In this document: positions 1 to 8,447 of the stretch, in pieces
Position numbering within the stretch: position 1 is the first letter of the stretch
Layout: each line of letters opens with the position of its first letter
Source of the DNA: an uncultured Pseudomonadales bacterium
GTDB taxonomy: Bacteria > Pseudomonadota > Gammaproteobacteria > Pseudomonadales > Azotimanducaceae
Direction of reading: 5' to 3'
DNA length: 64,000 nt
NCBI GenBank assembly: GCA_938017975.1
Contig: CALIKQ010000032.1
Location: 1-64,000 of the forward strand
The notes under the pieces: model-generated
What the model was told of the DNA's origin: nothing
Seen by the model: the letters and a program-made list of their open reading frames with translations, nothing else
The model's database searches: none
Made by a program: the position numbers and the translations under genes

Positions 1-870
1 GACAATTCTTTCGGCGTTCTCGAGTTATGTCACATTACCACAACCCCACAATCGGGCATGAGCCACCACTTGAAGATTTTGACGGCCGCTGGGTTACTCG
101 AGACCAAGCGTGAGGGCACTTCTATTTTCTACCGCAGAGCCATCCTCGCCCCTGAGGACAGTCTCGATGAACTGACTCGGACGCTCCTTGAAACCCTTGA
201 TGCACTTCCTTTGTCCGAACAAATTGCGGCTAAACGTCGTGAGGTCTATGCCGAACGCAGTCATCAGTCGGCGGAGTTTTTCAAGCGATGCGCCGCTGAC
301 CTTCAAGAAAATCAAGAACTGATCACCTCCTATGCGCATTACGCCGGTTGCGTGAGCGACCTGATCGGCAACGAGAAAATGTCCGAAAGCACACGTGTTT
401 TAGAAATTGGCGCCGGTGAAAGTCCCTTGCTCACTCTTTTGGGCACGCGCTTTAAATCTGTCATGGTGGTCGACAATGCGGAACCCATGCTGAGCAAAAC
501 GCGAGCGCTCGCGCAGCAAGAAAAACTGACGAATGTCAGCTTTTTGCTTGAAGACTTTGAACGCCTGAGCCTAGATTTCCCAGCTGATCTACTGGTATGC
601 AATATGGTGTTACACCACTTGCCGTCCCCGTCGGCCTTTTTCCAAAAAGCTGCTGAGCTGCTTGGAGCCTCCGGTCGTTTGTTGCTCATTGATTTGTGTC
701 CCCATCAACAAGATTGGGCCAGAGATATTTGCGGCGATTTATGGCTCGGATTTGATCCGGTTGACCTCGACCAATGGGCCAAAACGAGCGGCTTTCTACG
801 TGGCCAGAGTGCTTTTCTCGGCCTCAAAAATGGCTTCCAAATTCAGCTTCGAATCTTTAACAAGCACTAA
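1..870 (+). CDS. ArsR-type regulator fused to a SAM-dependent methyltransferase domain (SahR-like), 5' end outside the window
   Basis: The reading frame is open from base 1, so the ATG at 58 is internal. Residues before and after it ([19 protein letters not shown]) are the recognition helix and wing of an ArsR winged-helix domain. The C-terminal part is a class I methyltransferase fold with motif [13 protein letters not shown] and the later motif [13 protein letters not shown]. ArsR proteins of this two-domain type upstream of ahcY are known as SahR-like repressors of the SAM/SAH cycle that sense S-adenosylhomocysteine. That assignment here is inference from architecture and from ahcY starting 40 bases downstream. 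The methyltransferase domain may be a ligand sensor rather than an enzyme. The operator and start codon lie upstream of the window. Confidence 0.8.
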   Translation, partial: DNSFGVLELCHITTTPQSGMSHHLKILTAAGLLETKREGTSIFYRRAILAPEDSLDELTRTLLETLDALPLSEQIAAKRREVYAERSHQSAEFFKRCAADLQENQELITSYAHYAGCVSDLIGNEKMSESTRVLEIGAGESPLLTLLGTRFKSVMVVDNAEPMLSKTRALAQQEKLTNVSFLLEDFERLSLDFPADLLVCNMVLHHLPSPSAFFQKAAELLGASGRLLLIDLCPHQQDWARDICGDLWLGFDPVDLDQWAKTSGFLRGQSAFLGLKNGFQIQLRIFNKH

Positions 871-910
871 CACTAACCAAAACCCTAACAATCAACATAA
901 AGGAACCCTA

Positions 911-2272
911 ATGAACGATTACAAAGTTGCCGACATCAACCTTGCAGATTATGGCCGAGCTGAAATCTCCCTCGCTGAAGCCGAAATGCCAGCGTTGATG
1001 AAGCTCCGGGCAAAATACAAAGCTGAGCAGCCTCTGGCGGGTGCAAAGATTTTGGGTTGTATCCACATGACGATCCAGACTGCCGTCCTGATCGAAACTT
1101 TGGTTGAGCTGGGCGCGGATGTACGCTGGTCTTCTTGCAACATCTTTTCCACCCAAGACCACGCTGCGGCCGCCATTGCGGCCAGCGGCATTCCTGTATT
1201 TGCCTGGAAAGGTGAGACCGAGGAGGAGTTTTTCTGGTGCATCGAGCAGACGATTTTGTCAGACGGAAAACCCTGGGCGGCCAACATGATTTTAGATGAC
1301 GGCGGTGACTTGACCGAAATGGTGCACAGCAAATATCCCGAAATGCTGGATGCCATCCATGGCATTACTGAGGAAACCACAACCGGTGTTCACAGATTGC
1401 AAGAAATGCTCAGAGACGGCGAATTAAAAGTACCCGCCATCAACGTCAACGACTCCGTCACTAAGTCAAAGAATGACAATAAGTACGGCTGTCGACATAG
1501 TCTCAACGACGCAGTCAAACGCGCGACGGACATGTTAATGGCAGGGAAGAAAGCACTCGTCATCGGCTATGGCGATGTGGGTAAAGGTTCCGCGCAAAGC
1601 CTTCGGCAAGAGGGCATGATCGTTCGGGTCACAGAGGTCGATCCTATTTGTGCCATGCAAGCCTGTATGGATGGCTACGAAGTAGTCTCTCCCTATGTCA
1701 ACGGCATCAACACTGGAAAGATAGAAGACATCGACCATCGTCTGATGGCAGGCACCGACCTGATCGTCACTTGCACCGGCAACGTGCACGTTTGCGACGC
1801 CAACCTTCTTTCAACCGTCGCCAAAAATGCAATCGTTTGTAATATTGGACACTTCGATACTGAGATTGATACGCAATTCATGCGAGACAATTGGCGCTGG
1901 GAAGAGGTGAAGCCCCAAGTCGATAAGGTTTTCAGAAGCGATGATCCAACAGATTACATCCTGCTGCTCTCAGAGGGACGTCTCGTGAATCTTGGTAATG
2001 CCACAGGACACCCATCGCGAATCATGGATGGCTCTTTTGCAAATCAGGTGCTCGCGCAAATGTACTTATTTGAACGCGCTTGGGCGAGTCATGACATCAA
2101 GCAAAGACAGCCGGTGACCGTTGAGGTGCTGCCTAAAGCGCTGGATGAAGAGGTGGCTTTGTACATGGTAGAAGGCTTCGGCGGTACGATCACTCGACTG
2201 ACTCAAAGTCAGGCCGATTACATCAATGTTCCAACCGATGGCCCCTTTAAACTCGAGGAGTACAAGTACTAG
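911..2272 (+). CDS. ahcY: S-adenosylhomocysteine hydrolase
   Basis: 453-residue adenosylhomocysteinase, which splits S-adenosylhomocysteine into homocysteine and adenosine using bound NAD. The NAD-binding loop [10 protein letters not shown] and the C-terminal [11 protein letters not shown]-like segment ([16 protein letters not shown]) are intact, and the length is normal for bacterial AhcY. I chose ATG 911 because AAAGGAA lies just upstream and the protein then begins [16 protein letters not shown], the usual AhcY N-terminus. Much longer in-frame extensions would run into the preceding gene. It follows the SahR-like gene by 40 bases, too short for an SAH riboswitch, so control is probably by that repressor at an operator outside the window. 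Confidence 0.97.
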   Translation: MNDYKVADINLADYGRAEISLAEAEMPALMKLRAKYKAEQPLAGAKILGCIHMTIQTAVLIETLVELGADVRWSSCNIFSTQDHAAAAIAASGIPVFAWKGETEEEFFWCIEQTILSDGKPWAANMILDDGGDLTEMVHSKYPEMLDAIHGITEETTTGVHRLQEMLRDGELKVPAINVNDSVTKSKNDNKYGCRHSLNDAVKRATDMLMAGKKALVIGYGDVGKGSAQSLRQEGMIVRVTEVDPICAMQACMDGYEVVSPYVNGINTGKIEDIDHRLMAGTDLIVTCTGNVHVCDANLLSTVAKNAIVCNIGHFDTEIDTQFMRDNWRWEEVKPQVDKVFRSDDPTDYILLLSEGRLVNLGNATGHPSRIMDGSFANQVLAQMYLFERAWASHDIKQRQPVTVEVLPKALDEEVALYMVEGFGGTITRLTQSQADYINVPTDGPFKLEEYKY

Positions 2273-2300
2273 TTCAGCCCCTAGAAATAAAGTTGGACTT

Positions 2301-2338
2301 GCGCTCGAAGTCGAGGACAATAGCCTCGACTTCGGCGC
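2301..2338 (+). other. Strong hairpin between ahcY and the thioesterase gene
   Basis: A 10-bp perfect stem (2307-2316 with 2324-2333) closes a 7-base loop. It extends outward through a C-G pair, a G-T pair and, after one bulged base, three more G-C pairs. No T-run follows, so it is not a standard intrinsic terminator. It ends only 9 bases before the ATG at 2348, and no Shine-Dalgarno sequence is visible between them. It may stabilise the 3' end of ahcY mRNA or limit translation of the next gene. Confidence 0.6.
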
Positions 2339-2347
2339 AGCATCCCC

Positions 2348-3211
2348 ATGAAACAACCCCTCGCAGACCTCCTAGAATTACTCGATCTAGAACAAATTGA
2401 AATGAATCTGTTTCGCGGCGTTAGCCCCGATGAGGGTTGGCAGCGCGTCTATGGTGGCCAGGTCATCGGCCAAGCCCTAGTCGCCGCTTATCGGACGGTG
2501 GAAGACCCAGAGCGTATTGCTCATTCTTTACATGGTTATTTTCTCAGACCAGGAGATACACAATGTCCAATTCTCTATCAGGTGGATCGGATTCGGGATG
2601 GACGAAGCTTCACCACGCGACGGGTCAAGGCCATTCAAAAAGGTGAGGCCATTTTCAGCATGTCCGCTTCTTTCCATGTCAAAGAAAAAGGACTTGAACA
2701 TCAGGTTGCAGCTCCTAGCACCCCTGAGCCAGGTGATTGCAGAAGCGAAGCCTCACTGATTGAGGAATATTGCAGCGCCTACCCGGACGAAACAAACGAT
2801 CTGCTAAAGCGGGCGCGCCCCATCGAAATGCGCTACGTCAACCCAGTCAACGAAATCAATCCAGAGCCCCTCCCGCCCGAGCAAAGCGTTTGGATAAGAA
2901 CCATCGATACCATGCCAGATGACTTACGTTTGAATCAGTGTCTATTAGCGTACGCCTCTGACATGACGCTGATTGATACAAGCTATCGACCCCATGCCGT
3001 GAATTGGCGACAAGCCAATTTTCAAGTCGCGAGCCTAGACCATGCGATGTGGTTTCATCAGCCCTTTAAAACAGATCAATGGTTGCAGTACTATCAGGAT
3101 AGTCCGCACTCAGGCGGAGGGAGAGGTTTCAGTAGAGGCACTTTTTTCGATCAAAGCGGCACACTCGTTGCCTCCTGCGCACAAGAAGGGTTGATTCGAT
3201 TACATCCATGA
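2348..3211 (+). CDS. tesB: Acyl-CoA thioesterase II
   Basis: 287-residue TesB-type double hot-dog thioesterase, which hydrolyses acyl-CoA to free acid and CoA. Recognisable segments are the N-terminal VYGGQVIGQALVAA, the middle LHGYFLRPGD and DGRSFTTRRV, and the C-terminal hot dog with MWFHQPF and the SGGGRGFSRG loop. Length matches the family. The ATG has no clear ribosome binding site and sits just after a strong hairpin. The stop overlaps the next start by four bases (ATGA, 3208-3211), so the selenoprotein gene downstream is translationally coupled. Confidence 0.93.
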   Translation: MKQPLADLLELLDLEQIEMNLFRGVSPDEGWQRVYGGQVIGQALVAAYRTVEDPERIAHSLHGYFLRPGDTQCPILYQVDRIRDGRSFTTRRVKAIQKGEAIFSMSASFHVKEKGLEHQVAAPSTPEPGDCRSEASLIEEYCSAYPDETNDLLKRARPIEMRYVNPVNEINPEPLPPEQSVWIRTIDTMPDDLRLNQCLLAYASDMTLIDTSYRPHAVNWRQANFQVASLDHAMWFHQPFKTDQWLQYYQDSPHSGGGRGFSRGTFFDQSGTLVASCAQEGLIRLHP

Positions 3212-4062
3212 ACATTAAATACATACAGCGAACCAGAGATTATTATCGAGCCCAAGGGTTCAAGCACGACTACAGTTGGGCCGACAATCGCGTGATCCCT
3301 TTTTCAAGACCCAAAAAACCGCTAAATGAAGCAAGACTCACAATCATTACCACCGCGGTCGTTGAGCCAGACATCCCGAAACCGGTTCGATCGGCTCAGA
3401 GCTATTCACTCACGGCACTGCCCGACCATCTCGACACCGCAGAATTGTCCTGGGATAAAACAACAACCCACACCCATGATCGTGAAAGTTATTTCCCGAT
3501 TAGGGCGTTGACTTCGAAAGTTGAGGATGGAAGCCTCGGCAGTCTTGCGCCAAGGTTTCATTTCGTTCCTACCGAATACAGCCAGCGGCATACGCTCACC
3601 CAAGACGCACCATTGATTAAAACCCACTGCCAGGAAGATTCAGTTGACCTAGCAATCCTCATTCCGATCTGACCCGTCTGCCATCAAACCGTCAGTTTGA
3701 CGGCGCGCACACTTGAAGATGCGGGAATATCAACAGTTGTCCTCGGATCAGCCCTCGATATCCTAGAGAAAGCCGGTACCCCGAGAATCGTGTTTAACGA
3801 TCTACCTTTGGGCAATCCCGTTGGTAAACCTTTCGACAGAGCTATGCAGATGCGTTCAATTGAAGCGGCGCTCAGGCTCTTATACTCAGCGGAGGTCGGT
3901 GGCACGGTAGAAACGCTTCCCCATCGTTGGTCCCAGCAAGAAGATTGGCGTCGCAATTTCTTAGAAGTAAGGCCCGAGCATCAGGCCCAACTTCTGAGCC
4001 TTGGCGAAGAAAATCGCAAGCAGCGTTTAGAAAACAAACGTCTAGGACTGTTCAGACCTTAA
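3208..4062 (+). CDS. GrdB/PrdB-like selenoprotein read through an in-frame UGA (Sec155)
   Basis: The frame that starts at ATG 3208 meets TGA at 3670-3672 and then continues without interruption to TAA at 4060-4062. Reading TGA as selenocysteine gives one 284-residue protein with the redox motif U-P-V-C-H-Q at residues 155-160. The sequence on both sides belongs to one family, the glycine/sarcosine/betaine/D-proline reductase selenoprotein B type. Upstream is the segment GSLGSLAPRFHF. Downstream are TARTLEDAGISTVVLGSA and DLPLGNPVGKPFD. A SECIS-like hairpin follows the UGA. The known clostridial relatives reduce amino acid derivatives anaerobically, and the role of short stand-alone relatives in aerobic marine bacteria is not established. 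The gene is ATGA-coupled to tesB in the ahcY operon. No selA, selB, selD or tRNA-Sec lies in this window. The alternative is a nonsense-mutated pseudogene, which the hairpin and the UxxC motif argue against. Confidence 0.88.
3679..3705 (+). promoter_or_regulatory. Bacterial SECIS element for Sec155
   Basis: Just after the UGA (3670-3672) the RNA can form a stem of 4 pairs, one A-C mismatch and a perfect 6-pair apical stem (3684-3689 with 3695-3700). The loop is the five bases CGUCA at 3690-3694. The loop starts 17 bases after the UGA and has G as its second base, which fits the usual bacterial SECIS rules (apical loop about 16-37 bases after the UGA, a G in the first two loop positions). The hairpin lies wholly inside the coding sequence. 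Confidence 0.8.
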
Positions 4063-4118
4063 GTCACCGCATTGCATTTAAGACCCAGCCAAACCAGCCA
4101 TTCACCGTCGCATCCTAT

Positions 4119-4149
4119 CCCTTAAGCCAATCAAGACTTGAGGGTTTTT
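4119..4149 (+). terminator. Intrinsic terminator of the ahcY-tesB-selenoprotein operon
   Basis: An 8-pair stem (4119-4126 with 4137-4144, one G-T pair) with a 10-base loop is followed directly by five T residues. It lies 57 bases after the selenoprotein stop codon and overlaps the last codon of the convergent M20 gene by two bases. It ends the plus-strand operon, which supports co-transcription of everything upstream. Confidence 0.75.
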
Positions 4150-5491
4150 AACGCAAAGGCATCAGTGCCTGAAGCGCGGTCACGGTTCCGAGCACACCAG
4201 AGATCACCGACGACCTTGGCTCGATCTCAAATAGCGGGGAGTGATGCGAGGGTAGGCTTTCTCCTCGATCGGCAAAGGCTTTGAACCGTGCTTTGGTTGT
4301 TCCTCCGACTGCAAAATAAACACTTGGAATGTCCGGTTCCTGAGTGAAAAACGGGAAATCCTCACCGCCCATACCTTCTCGTTCGTAGGTGGTTATCATC
4401 GCCGTCCCTAGACGTTTCTCCCATGCCATGACGACCCGTGCAGCCACGTCTGGATCATTAGCGGTCACAGGAACGCCGCCCTTAAGTTCAATCCTCGGCA
4501 ATCGATCATCAGGCAAACCACCGGCACGTCCTATGTTGATTGCAATTCGCTCGATTGCTGACAATAACTTCGCCCGGGTCGCTCGCGAATCAGACCGCAC
4601 CGTCAACTCAAGCCTTGCCTCTTCACCAATCACGTTGCGCTTGTTACCGGCATTAAAGACACCAACAGTCACCACCCCTGGCTCTCTGGGCGACAACTCT
4701 CGAGATACAATCGTCTGCAAAGCAAGCACGATTTGGGAACCAATCACAACAGGATCCCGGCCTCGATGCGGGCTTGCACCATGCGCGCCAATGCCGGGCA
4801 CAATGATATCCAGCGAATCAACAGCGGAGTAGGCAGCCCCGGTTGAAGCAAAGAGAAGACCTGCCTCGAGATCGGCGGTGACATGAAATGCCATCGCGTA
4901 GTCTGGCGTACCAAAACGCTCCCATATTCGAGCGGCACGCATCGCTTCGGCACCGGAGAGTTTCCATTCCTCAGCAGGCTGAGCGATCAACATCAAGGTC
5001 CCAGCCCAAGTTTCGCGGTGGGCTGCCATATAACGCGCGGTCCCGATCAGGGAGGTCATGTGGACGTCGTGACCACAAGCATGCATCACGGGAAACATTT
5101 CCCCTTCGCTATTTTGCTGCATCACCGTTGAAGCATACGGCAACTGCGTTAACTCTTTGACAGGCAGCGCATCCATATCCGCTCGCATCATAACGAGTGG
5201 TCCATCACCATTGCGCAAAAGCGCGACAACACCCGTTTGCGCTATCCCGGTATGAACTTCGTAGCCTTCTTTCTTGAGGCGCTCGGCAATCAGCGCTGCG
5301 CTTTCGACCTCAACAAAGGAAAGTTCTGGATTCGCATGAAAATGCTCGAATAGCGCTTTGAGTTCACTGTCGTAATGCTGCTCAACCTCTCCTTGAAGAT
5401 CCTGAAAAGGCTCAGCCAACAATGATAAGGGCGTTAACATCAATCCCAGAGCAAACCCGCGCCATAACCAACTTTTTTTTATCCGTCTCAT
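4148..5491 (-). CDS. Exported M20 family metallopeptidase/amidohydrolase
   Basis: M20D-type zinc hydrolase of the hippurate/N-acyl amino acid hydrolase kind, 447 residues from the ATG at 5491. A TTG 14 codons further up is possible but leaves the signal peptide internal. Residues 1-27 are a signal peptide (basic start, hydrophobic core, cleavage near LLAEP). Metal and catalytic motifs are intact: HACGHDVHM, PAEEWKLSGA, and a C-terminal HHSPLFEIE. The dimerisation domain sits in the middle. It probably cleaves N-acylated amino acids or short peptides in the periplasm. It is the last gene after two exported amidohydrolases, about 50 bases from the previous stop. Confidence 0.88.
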   Translation of the reverse strand: MRRIKKSWLWRGFALGLMLTPLSLLAEPFQDLQGEVEQHYDSELKALFEHFHANPELSFVEVESAALIAERLKKEGYEVHTGIAQTGVVALLRNGDGPLVMMRADMDALPVKELTQLPYASTVMQQNSEGEMFPVMHACGHDVHMTSLIGTARYMAAHRETWAGTLMLIAQPAEEWKLSGAEAMRAARIWERFGTPDYAMAFHVTADLEAGLLFASTGAAYSAVDSLDIIVPGIGAHGASPHRGRDPVVIGSQIVLALQTIVSRELSPREPGVVTVGVFNAGNKRNVIGEEARLELTVRSDSRATRAKLLSAIERIAINIGRAGGLPDDRLPRIELKGGVPVTANDPDVAARVVMAWEKRLGTAMITTYEREGMGGEDFPFFTQEPDIPSVYFAVGGTTKARFKAFADRGESLPSHHSPLFEIEPRSSVISGVLGTVTALQALMPLR

Positions 5492-5544
5492 CACCTGATT
5501 GATGCCCTCCCTTCCAATGCTTTTCAAATACAACTCGCCTAAAA

Positions 5545-6804
5545 CTAATCCGTCGTTTCAAGATTGAGAACTTCCAAATATCGTTTTGCCAAAAGGTCTT
5601 GGCGTGTTTCTAGATTGACCCAATCACCGTCAACCATGACGACAACAGGCGCTGAACTGACTTCTAGTGGGTCGCCACTCCAAATGACCAAATCTGCCTT
5701 CGCGCCAAGTTCAATCTTGCCAAGCCCCTCCAAGCCCCAAATTTCTGCGGGGACTGACGTCATTGCCAAAAGCGCTTGCTCCCAGGCGAGTCCGTGCGCC
5801 ACTGCAACACCAGCTGCTTGAGTTAAGGATCTAAACTCGGAATAAGGAGAGCCCGACATCAAAGCAAAACGGACACCTGACACACTCAGCAAGCGCGCCT
5901 GGTCCAATCGTGCACCCAGCCGGTCAAAATTTTGCGGCAAATTATCGAGCGCATTGATCAAAACAGGGATGTCATGTGCGAGGAGTATCTCGGTCACCTT
6001 CCAAGCCTCCGCCACACCCGCTAGAACCAATCTCACATCAGCAAAAGCGGTAAACGCGTCAACAACATTGCGGATGTCGGCCGCACGATCGACATGGACA
6101 ACAAGCGGCATTTTTCCCGACAGAACCAGGACAAGCGCCTCTAAATCATCGTGCCCGATCTCAAAAGGACGAAGCCTGTTGCTGTCATAAGCCTCGCGCT
6201 GACGCTCAAATCGGGCAGCTTCCTTCAGCGCATCAACGGCCTGGCTGAGCGCCCGTGATCGGGACCCTCCTGCATGTCTACGGTCCCGCTCTCTAAGATA
6301 TAAGTGCAATGCGTTGTCTGCACGCTGCAAAAAATTGCTGCCCCGAACAAACCGCACCGCCGCACTTTGCCCGGCAAAGTTACTGTCCCCGGGCTCGGGC
6401 ACAACGATCCCACGAGTGATGCCATCGTTTGAGGCCAGCGGTATCAATGTCGAAGCCGAATTGAGCGCTAAAGCGACCTGAAAGCCAGCCGCCATTTCAT
6501 CCCCTGAGACTTCTCCGTCATAACTCACGCCCAATCCACTCACCTCTGCTAAGCCAATCGTCGTTGCCGAATCAATCAATCCCGCTGTAATTGGCCGCGC
6601 CATCGCGTCAAAAGTTCGTGTTTGGTTGGTTGCGATTAAATTCACACCAATTTCAACAATGCGTCCACCCTCGATGCGCAGATCGCGAATCTCCCCCGTT
6701 TCGCCATTATCCGTCACCAGCCGAGCGCCTTTAATCAAGACATCCGCCAAGCAAAAACCCGAGCCCGTCAATAACACCAGCATTAAGACAAAATTTTTCA
6801 TCAA
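5545..6804 (-). CDS. Exported amidohydrolase-fold protein without metal-binding residues
   Basis: 419 residues with a signal peptide ending near FCLA. The overall layout (N-terminal small beta domain, TIM-barrel core, C-terminal GKIELGAKADLVIWSGDPL segment) is that of imidazolonepropionase-like amidohydrolases. The usual HxH after PGxID is replaced: the segment reads AGLIDSATTIGLAEV, with Ala80 and Thr82 in the histidine places. The later histidine and aspartate positions also look lost (AGVAEAWKV and LMSGSP against FHHAVEAYKI and VHSDSA in the upstream paralogue). It overlaps that paralogue by 4 bases. Its ribosome binding site GGAGGAG is made by the paralogue's last codons. I infer a non-catalytic or altered partner subunit. 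Confidence 0.8.
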   Translation of the reverse strand: MMKNFVLMLVLLTGSGFCLADVLIKGARLVTDNGETGEIRDLRIEGGRIVEIGVNLIATNQTRTFDAMARPITAGLIDSATTIGLAEVSGLGVSYDGEVSGDEMAAGFQVALALNSASTLIPLASNDGITRGIVVPEPGDSNFAGQSAAVRFVRGSNFLQRADNALHLYLRERDRRHAGGSRSRALSQAVDALKEAARFERQREAYDSNRLRPFEIGHDDLEALVLVLSGKMPLVVHVDRAADIRNVVDAFTAFADVRLVLAGVAEAWKVTEILLAHDIPVLINALDNLPQNFDRLGARLDQARLLSVSGVRFALMSGSPYSEFRSLTQAAGVAVAHGLAWEQALLAMTSVPAEIWGLEGLGKIELGAKADLVIWSGDPLEVSSAPVVVMVDGDWVNLETRQDLLAKRYLEVLNLETTD

Positions 6805-8186
6805 AAAATCTCCTCCCTTTGCCCAATTTCAAAGTCTGTGACCGGCCCAATGCCTTGTTCGCGATCAAAGTGTTTTACACCGTCGATAAACACCACCTGC
6901 GCTCGAGCATAAACGCTCAAAGGAGGATGACTCCAGAGCACCAAGTCCGCCATCTTGCCGGATGCGAGCGTCCCTGTTTGCTCCAATATACCGAGCGCTT
7001 TGGCGGCATTGCGGGTCAGCCAAGTTAAAGCATCCGAATCCGTCAAGCTCAGACCTAGCCGCCGTCCGGCTGCTAAGGCTTTGGCGGCCTCTTGATTGAG
7101 TCTTTGTATACCGGTTGCTGAGTCCGAATGAACAATCGCACAGGCACCAGCTGCATGGACCATTGGCACATTTGATTTAACACCGTCATACGACTCGAGT
7201 TTAAACTGCCACCAATCCGCCCACATCGCAGCACAGACGTTATTGGCCGCGAGCAAATCGCCGATCTTGTAAGCTTCTACAGCGTGATGAAAAGCAGTGA
7301 CTTGGTAATTAAACTCCCGGCTTAAGTCAATAATCTGAGCCATCTCGTCGGCACGATAACAATGGTTATGGACCAGAATTTCGCCTTCGAGAACACCCAC
7401 AAGTGTTTCCATCTGAAGATTACGCTTGGGCGGTGACGGGCGCGCCTTGTAATCAGAGCCACGCTTAGTAGATTCCCATGCAATGTATTCGCTGAGTGCC
7501 TTTTCATAGCGCTGCCACTTCTTCTGGTACTCTTGCGCATCGATCCAAGCCTTACGATATCCAGCAAAATTTCCCATTCGGGTCGCCGGCGACTGAGACT
7601 TGCTCCCATAGACCCTTTTAGGGTTCTCGCCGCAGGCCATTTTCAGGCCATAGGGTGCGCCTGGGAATTTCATCCCTTGAACCGTTCTTGACCAAACGTT
7701 TTTCAACACGACGCTTCGACCACCAAAGAGATTGGCAGAGCCAGGCAAAATTTGGAGCACGGTTACACCACCTGCAAGCGCCAATGGAAATTGTGGGTCT
7801 TGGGGCCATACACTGTGTTCAGCCCAAACTTCTGCTGTAACCGGCGAAGTCGCCTCGTTACCATCGCTATGAGCGCGATAGCTCGGGGAGGGATAATCTC
7901 CTAGGTGACTATGAACATCGATAATCCCCGGCGTAAGCCATAGGCCGTTCGCGTCGAGTCGCTCTTCGACTTCGGGCTTCGGTTCATCAGCCGTGCCCAT
8001 CGCTTGGATCCGTCCCCCGGAAACTGCAACCCATCCCAAAAATTCACCTTGGCCCTCTCCAACATCTATGACCGCATTGTCTATCAAAAAGCTTTTGTGG
8101 GTCTTGGGCTGATAGGTTGATCCGTAGTCTGCTGAAAGTTCGCCTATCCAGGTCGCTACCATCAACAGCAGTAATATCGTTTTCAT
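6801..8186 (-). CDS. Exported imidazolonepropionase-like amidohydrolase
   Basis: 461 residues. Residues 1-19 are a signal peptide (cleavage near GELSA). The barrel carries the metal motif PGIIDVHSHLG (His92, His94), a histidine-rich VHNHCYRADE segment, FHHAVEAY and VHSDSA with the probable catalytic aspartate. The C-terminus has the typical GKMADLVLWSHPPL sequence. Members hydrolyse cyclic amides or dipeptides, and the exact substrate is unknown. It is first in a three-gene exported hydrolase operon. The start has a very strong ribosome binding site, GGGGAGGAG, just upstream. It is probably active, unlike the downstream paralogue. Confidence 0.88.
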   Translation of the reverse strand: MKTILLLLMVATWIGELSADYGSTYQPKTHKSFLIDNAVIDVGEGQGEFLGWVAVSGGRIQAMGTADEPKPEVEERLDANGLWLTPGIIDVHSHLGDYPSPSYRAHSDGNEATSPVTAEVWAEHSVWPQDPQFPLALAGGVTVLQILPGSANLFGGRSVVLKNVWSRTVQGMKFPGAPYGLKMACGENPKRVYGSKSQSPATRMGNFAGYRKAWIDAQEYQKKWQRYEKALSEYIAWESTKRGSDYKARPSPPKRNLQMETLVGVLEGEILVHNHCYRADEMAQIIDLSREFNYQVTAFHHAVEAYKIGDLLAANNVCAAMWADWWQFKLESYDGVKSNVPMVHAAGACAIVHSDSATGIQRLNQEAAKALAAGRRLGLSLTDSDALTWLTRNAAKALGILEQTGTLASGKMADLVLWSHPPLSVYARAQVVFIDGVKHFDREQGIGPVTDFEIGQREEIF

Positions 8187-8447
8187 AAAAATCTCCTCCC
8201 CTCCAAGACGCTAACAGTTTTTCAAGTTTCAGCCAAACGCATCCTTTCAGAGCCATTTAGAGGATAAGAGAGGGCTTGAACAATCTATCATTGAACATGA
8301 TCCACAAGGATCGGCTTCGATGATAATCAGGCGGCACCTGTACAAGTTATCGCGGTCTTTACATAATGCTTCACGCTCATGCATCGAGATCAGCGCATTA
8401 ACCCGCTCGTTTCTGATGATCTTTAGCTTTGACCTAGGGGAACCCCG
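8187..8447. promoter_or_regulatory. Divergent control region between the amidohydrolase and MoxR operons
   Basis: 261 bases separate two divergent operons, so both promoters should be here. A weak plus-strand candidate is TGTACA at 8339-8344 with CATAAT at 8362-8367 (17-base spacer). A short perfect dyad (8299-8303 with 8308-8312, loop of four) lies between and could be an operator. I see no convincing ORF here. Confidence 0.35.

Noticed and set aside
871-910. SAH riboswitch in front of ahcY
   Set aside because: Only 40 bases separate the stop of the regulator gene and the ahcY start, which is too short for the known riboswitch fold, and the expected stems are not seen.
949-1380. Minus-strand 143-codon frame inside ahcY
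   Set aside because: It is an antisense shadow of a highly conserved gene with no start signal.
3670-3672. TGA as a true stop followed by a separate short gene at 3697
   Set aside because: The downstream frame has no ribosome binding site, continues in the same frame, and its first residues continue the family motif PVCHQT. A Sec reading explains both halves.
4389-4832. Plus-strand 147-codon frame inside the M20 gene
   Set aside because: It is a shadow of conserved catalytic segments on the minus strand.
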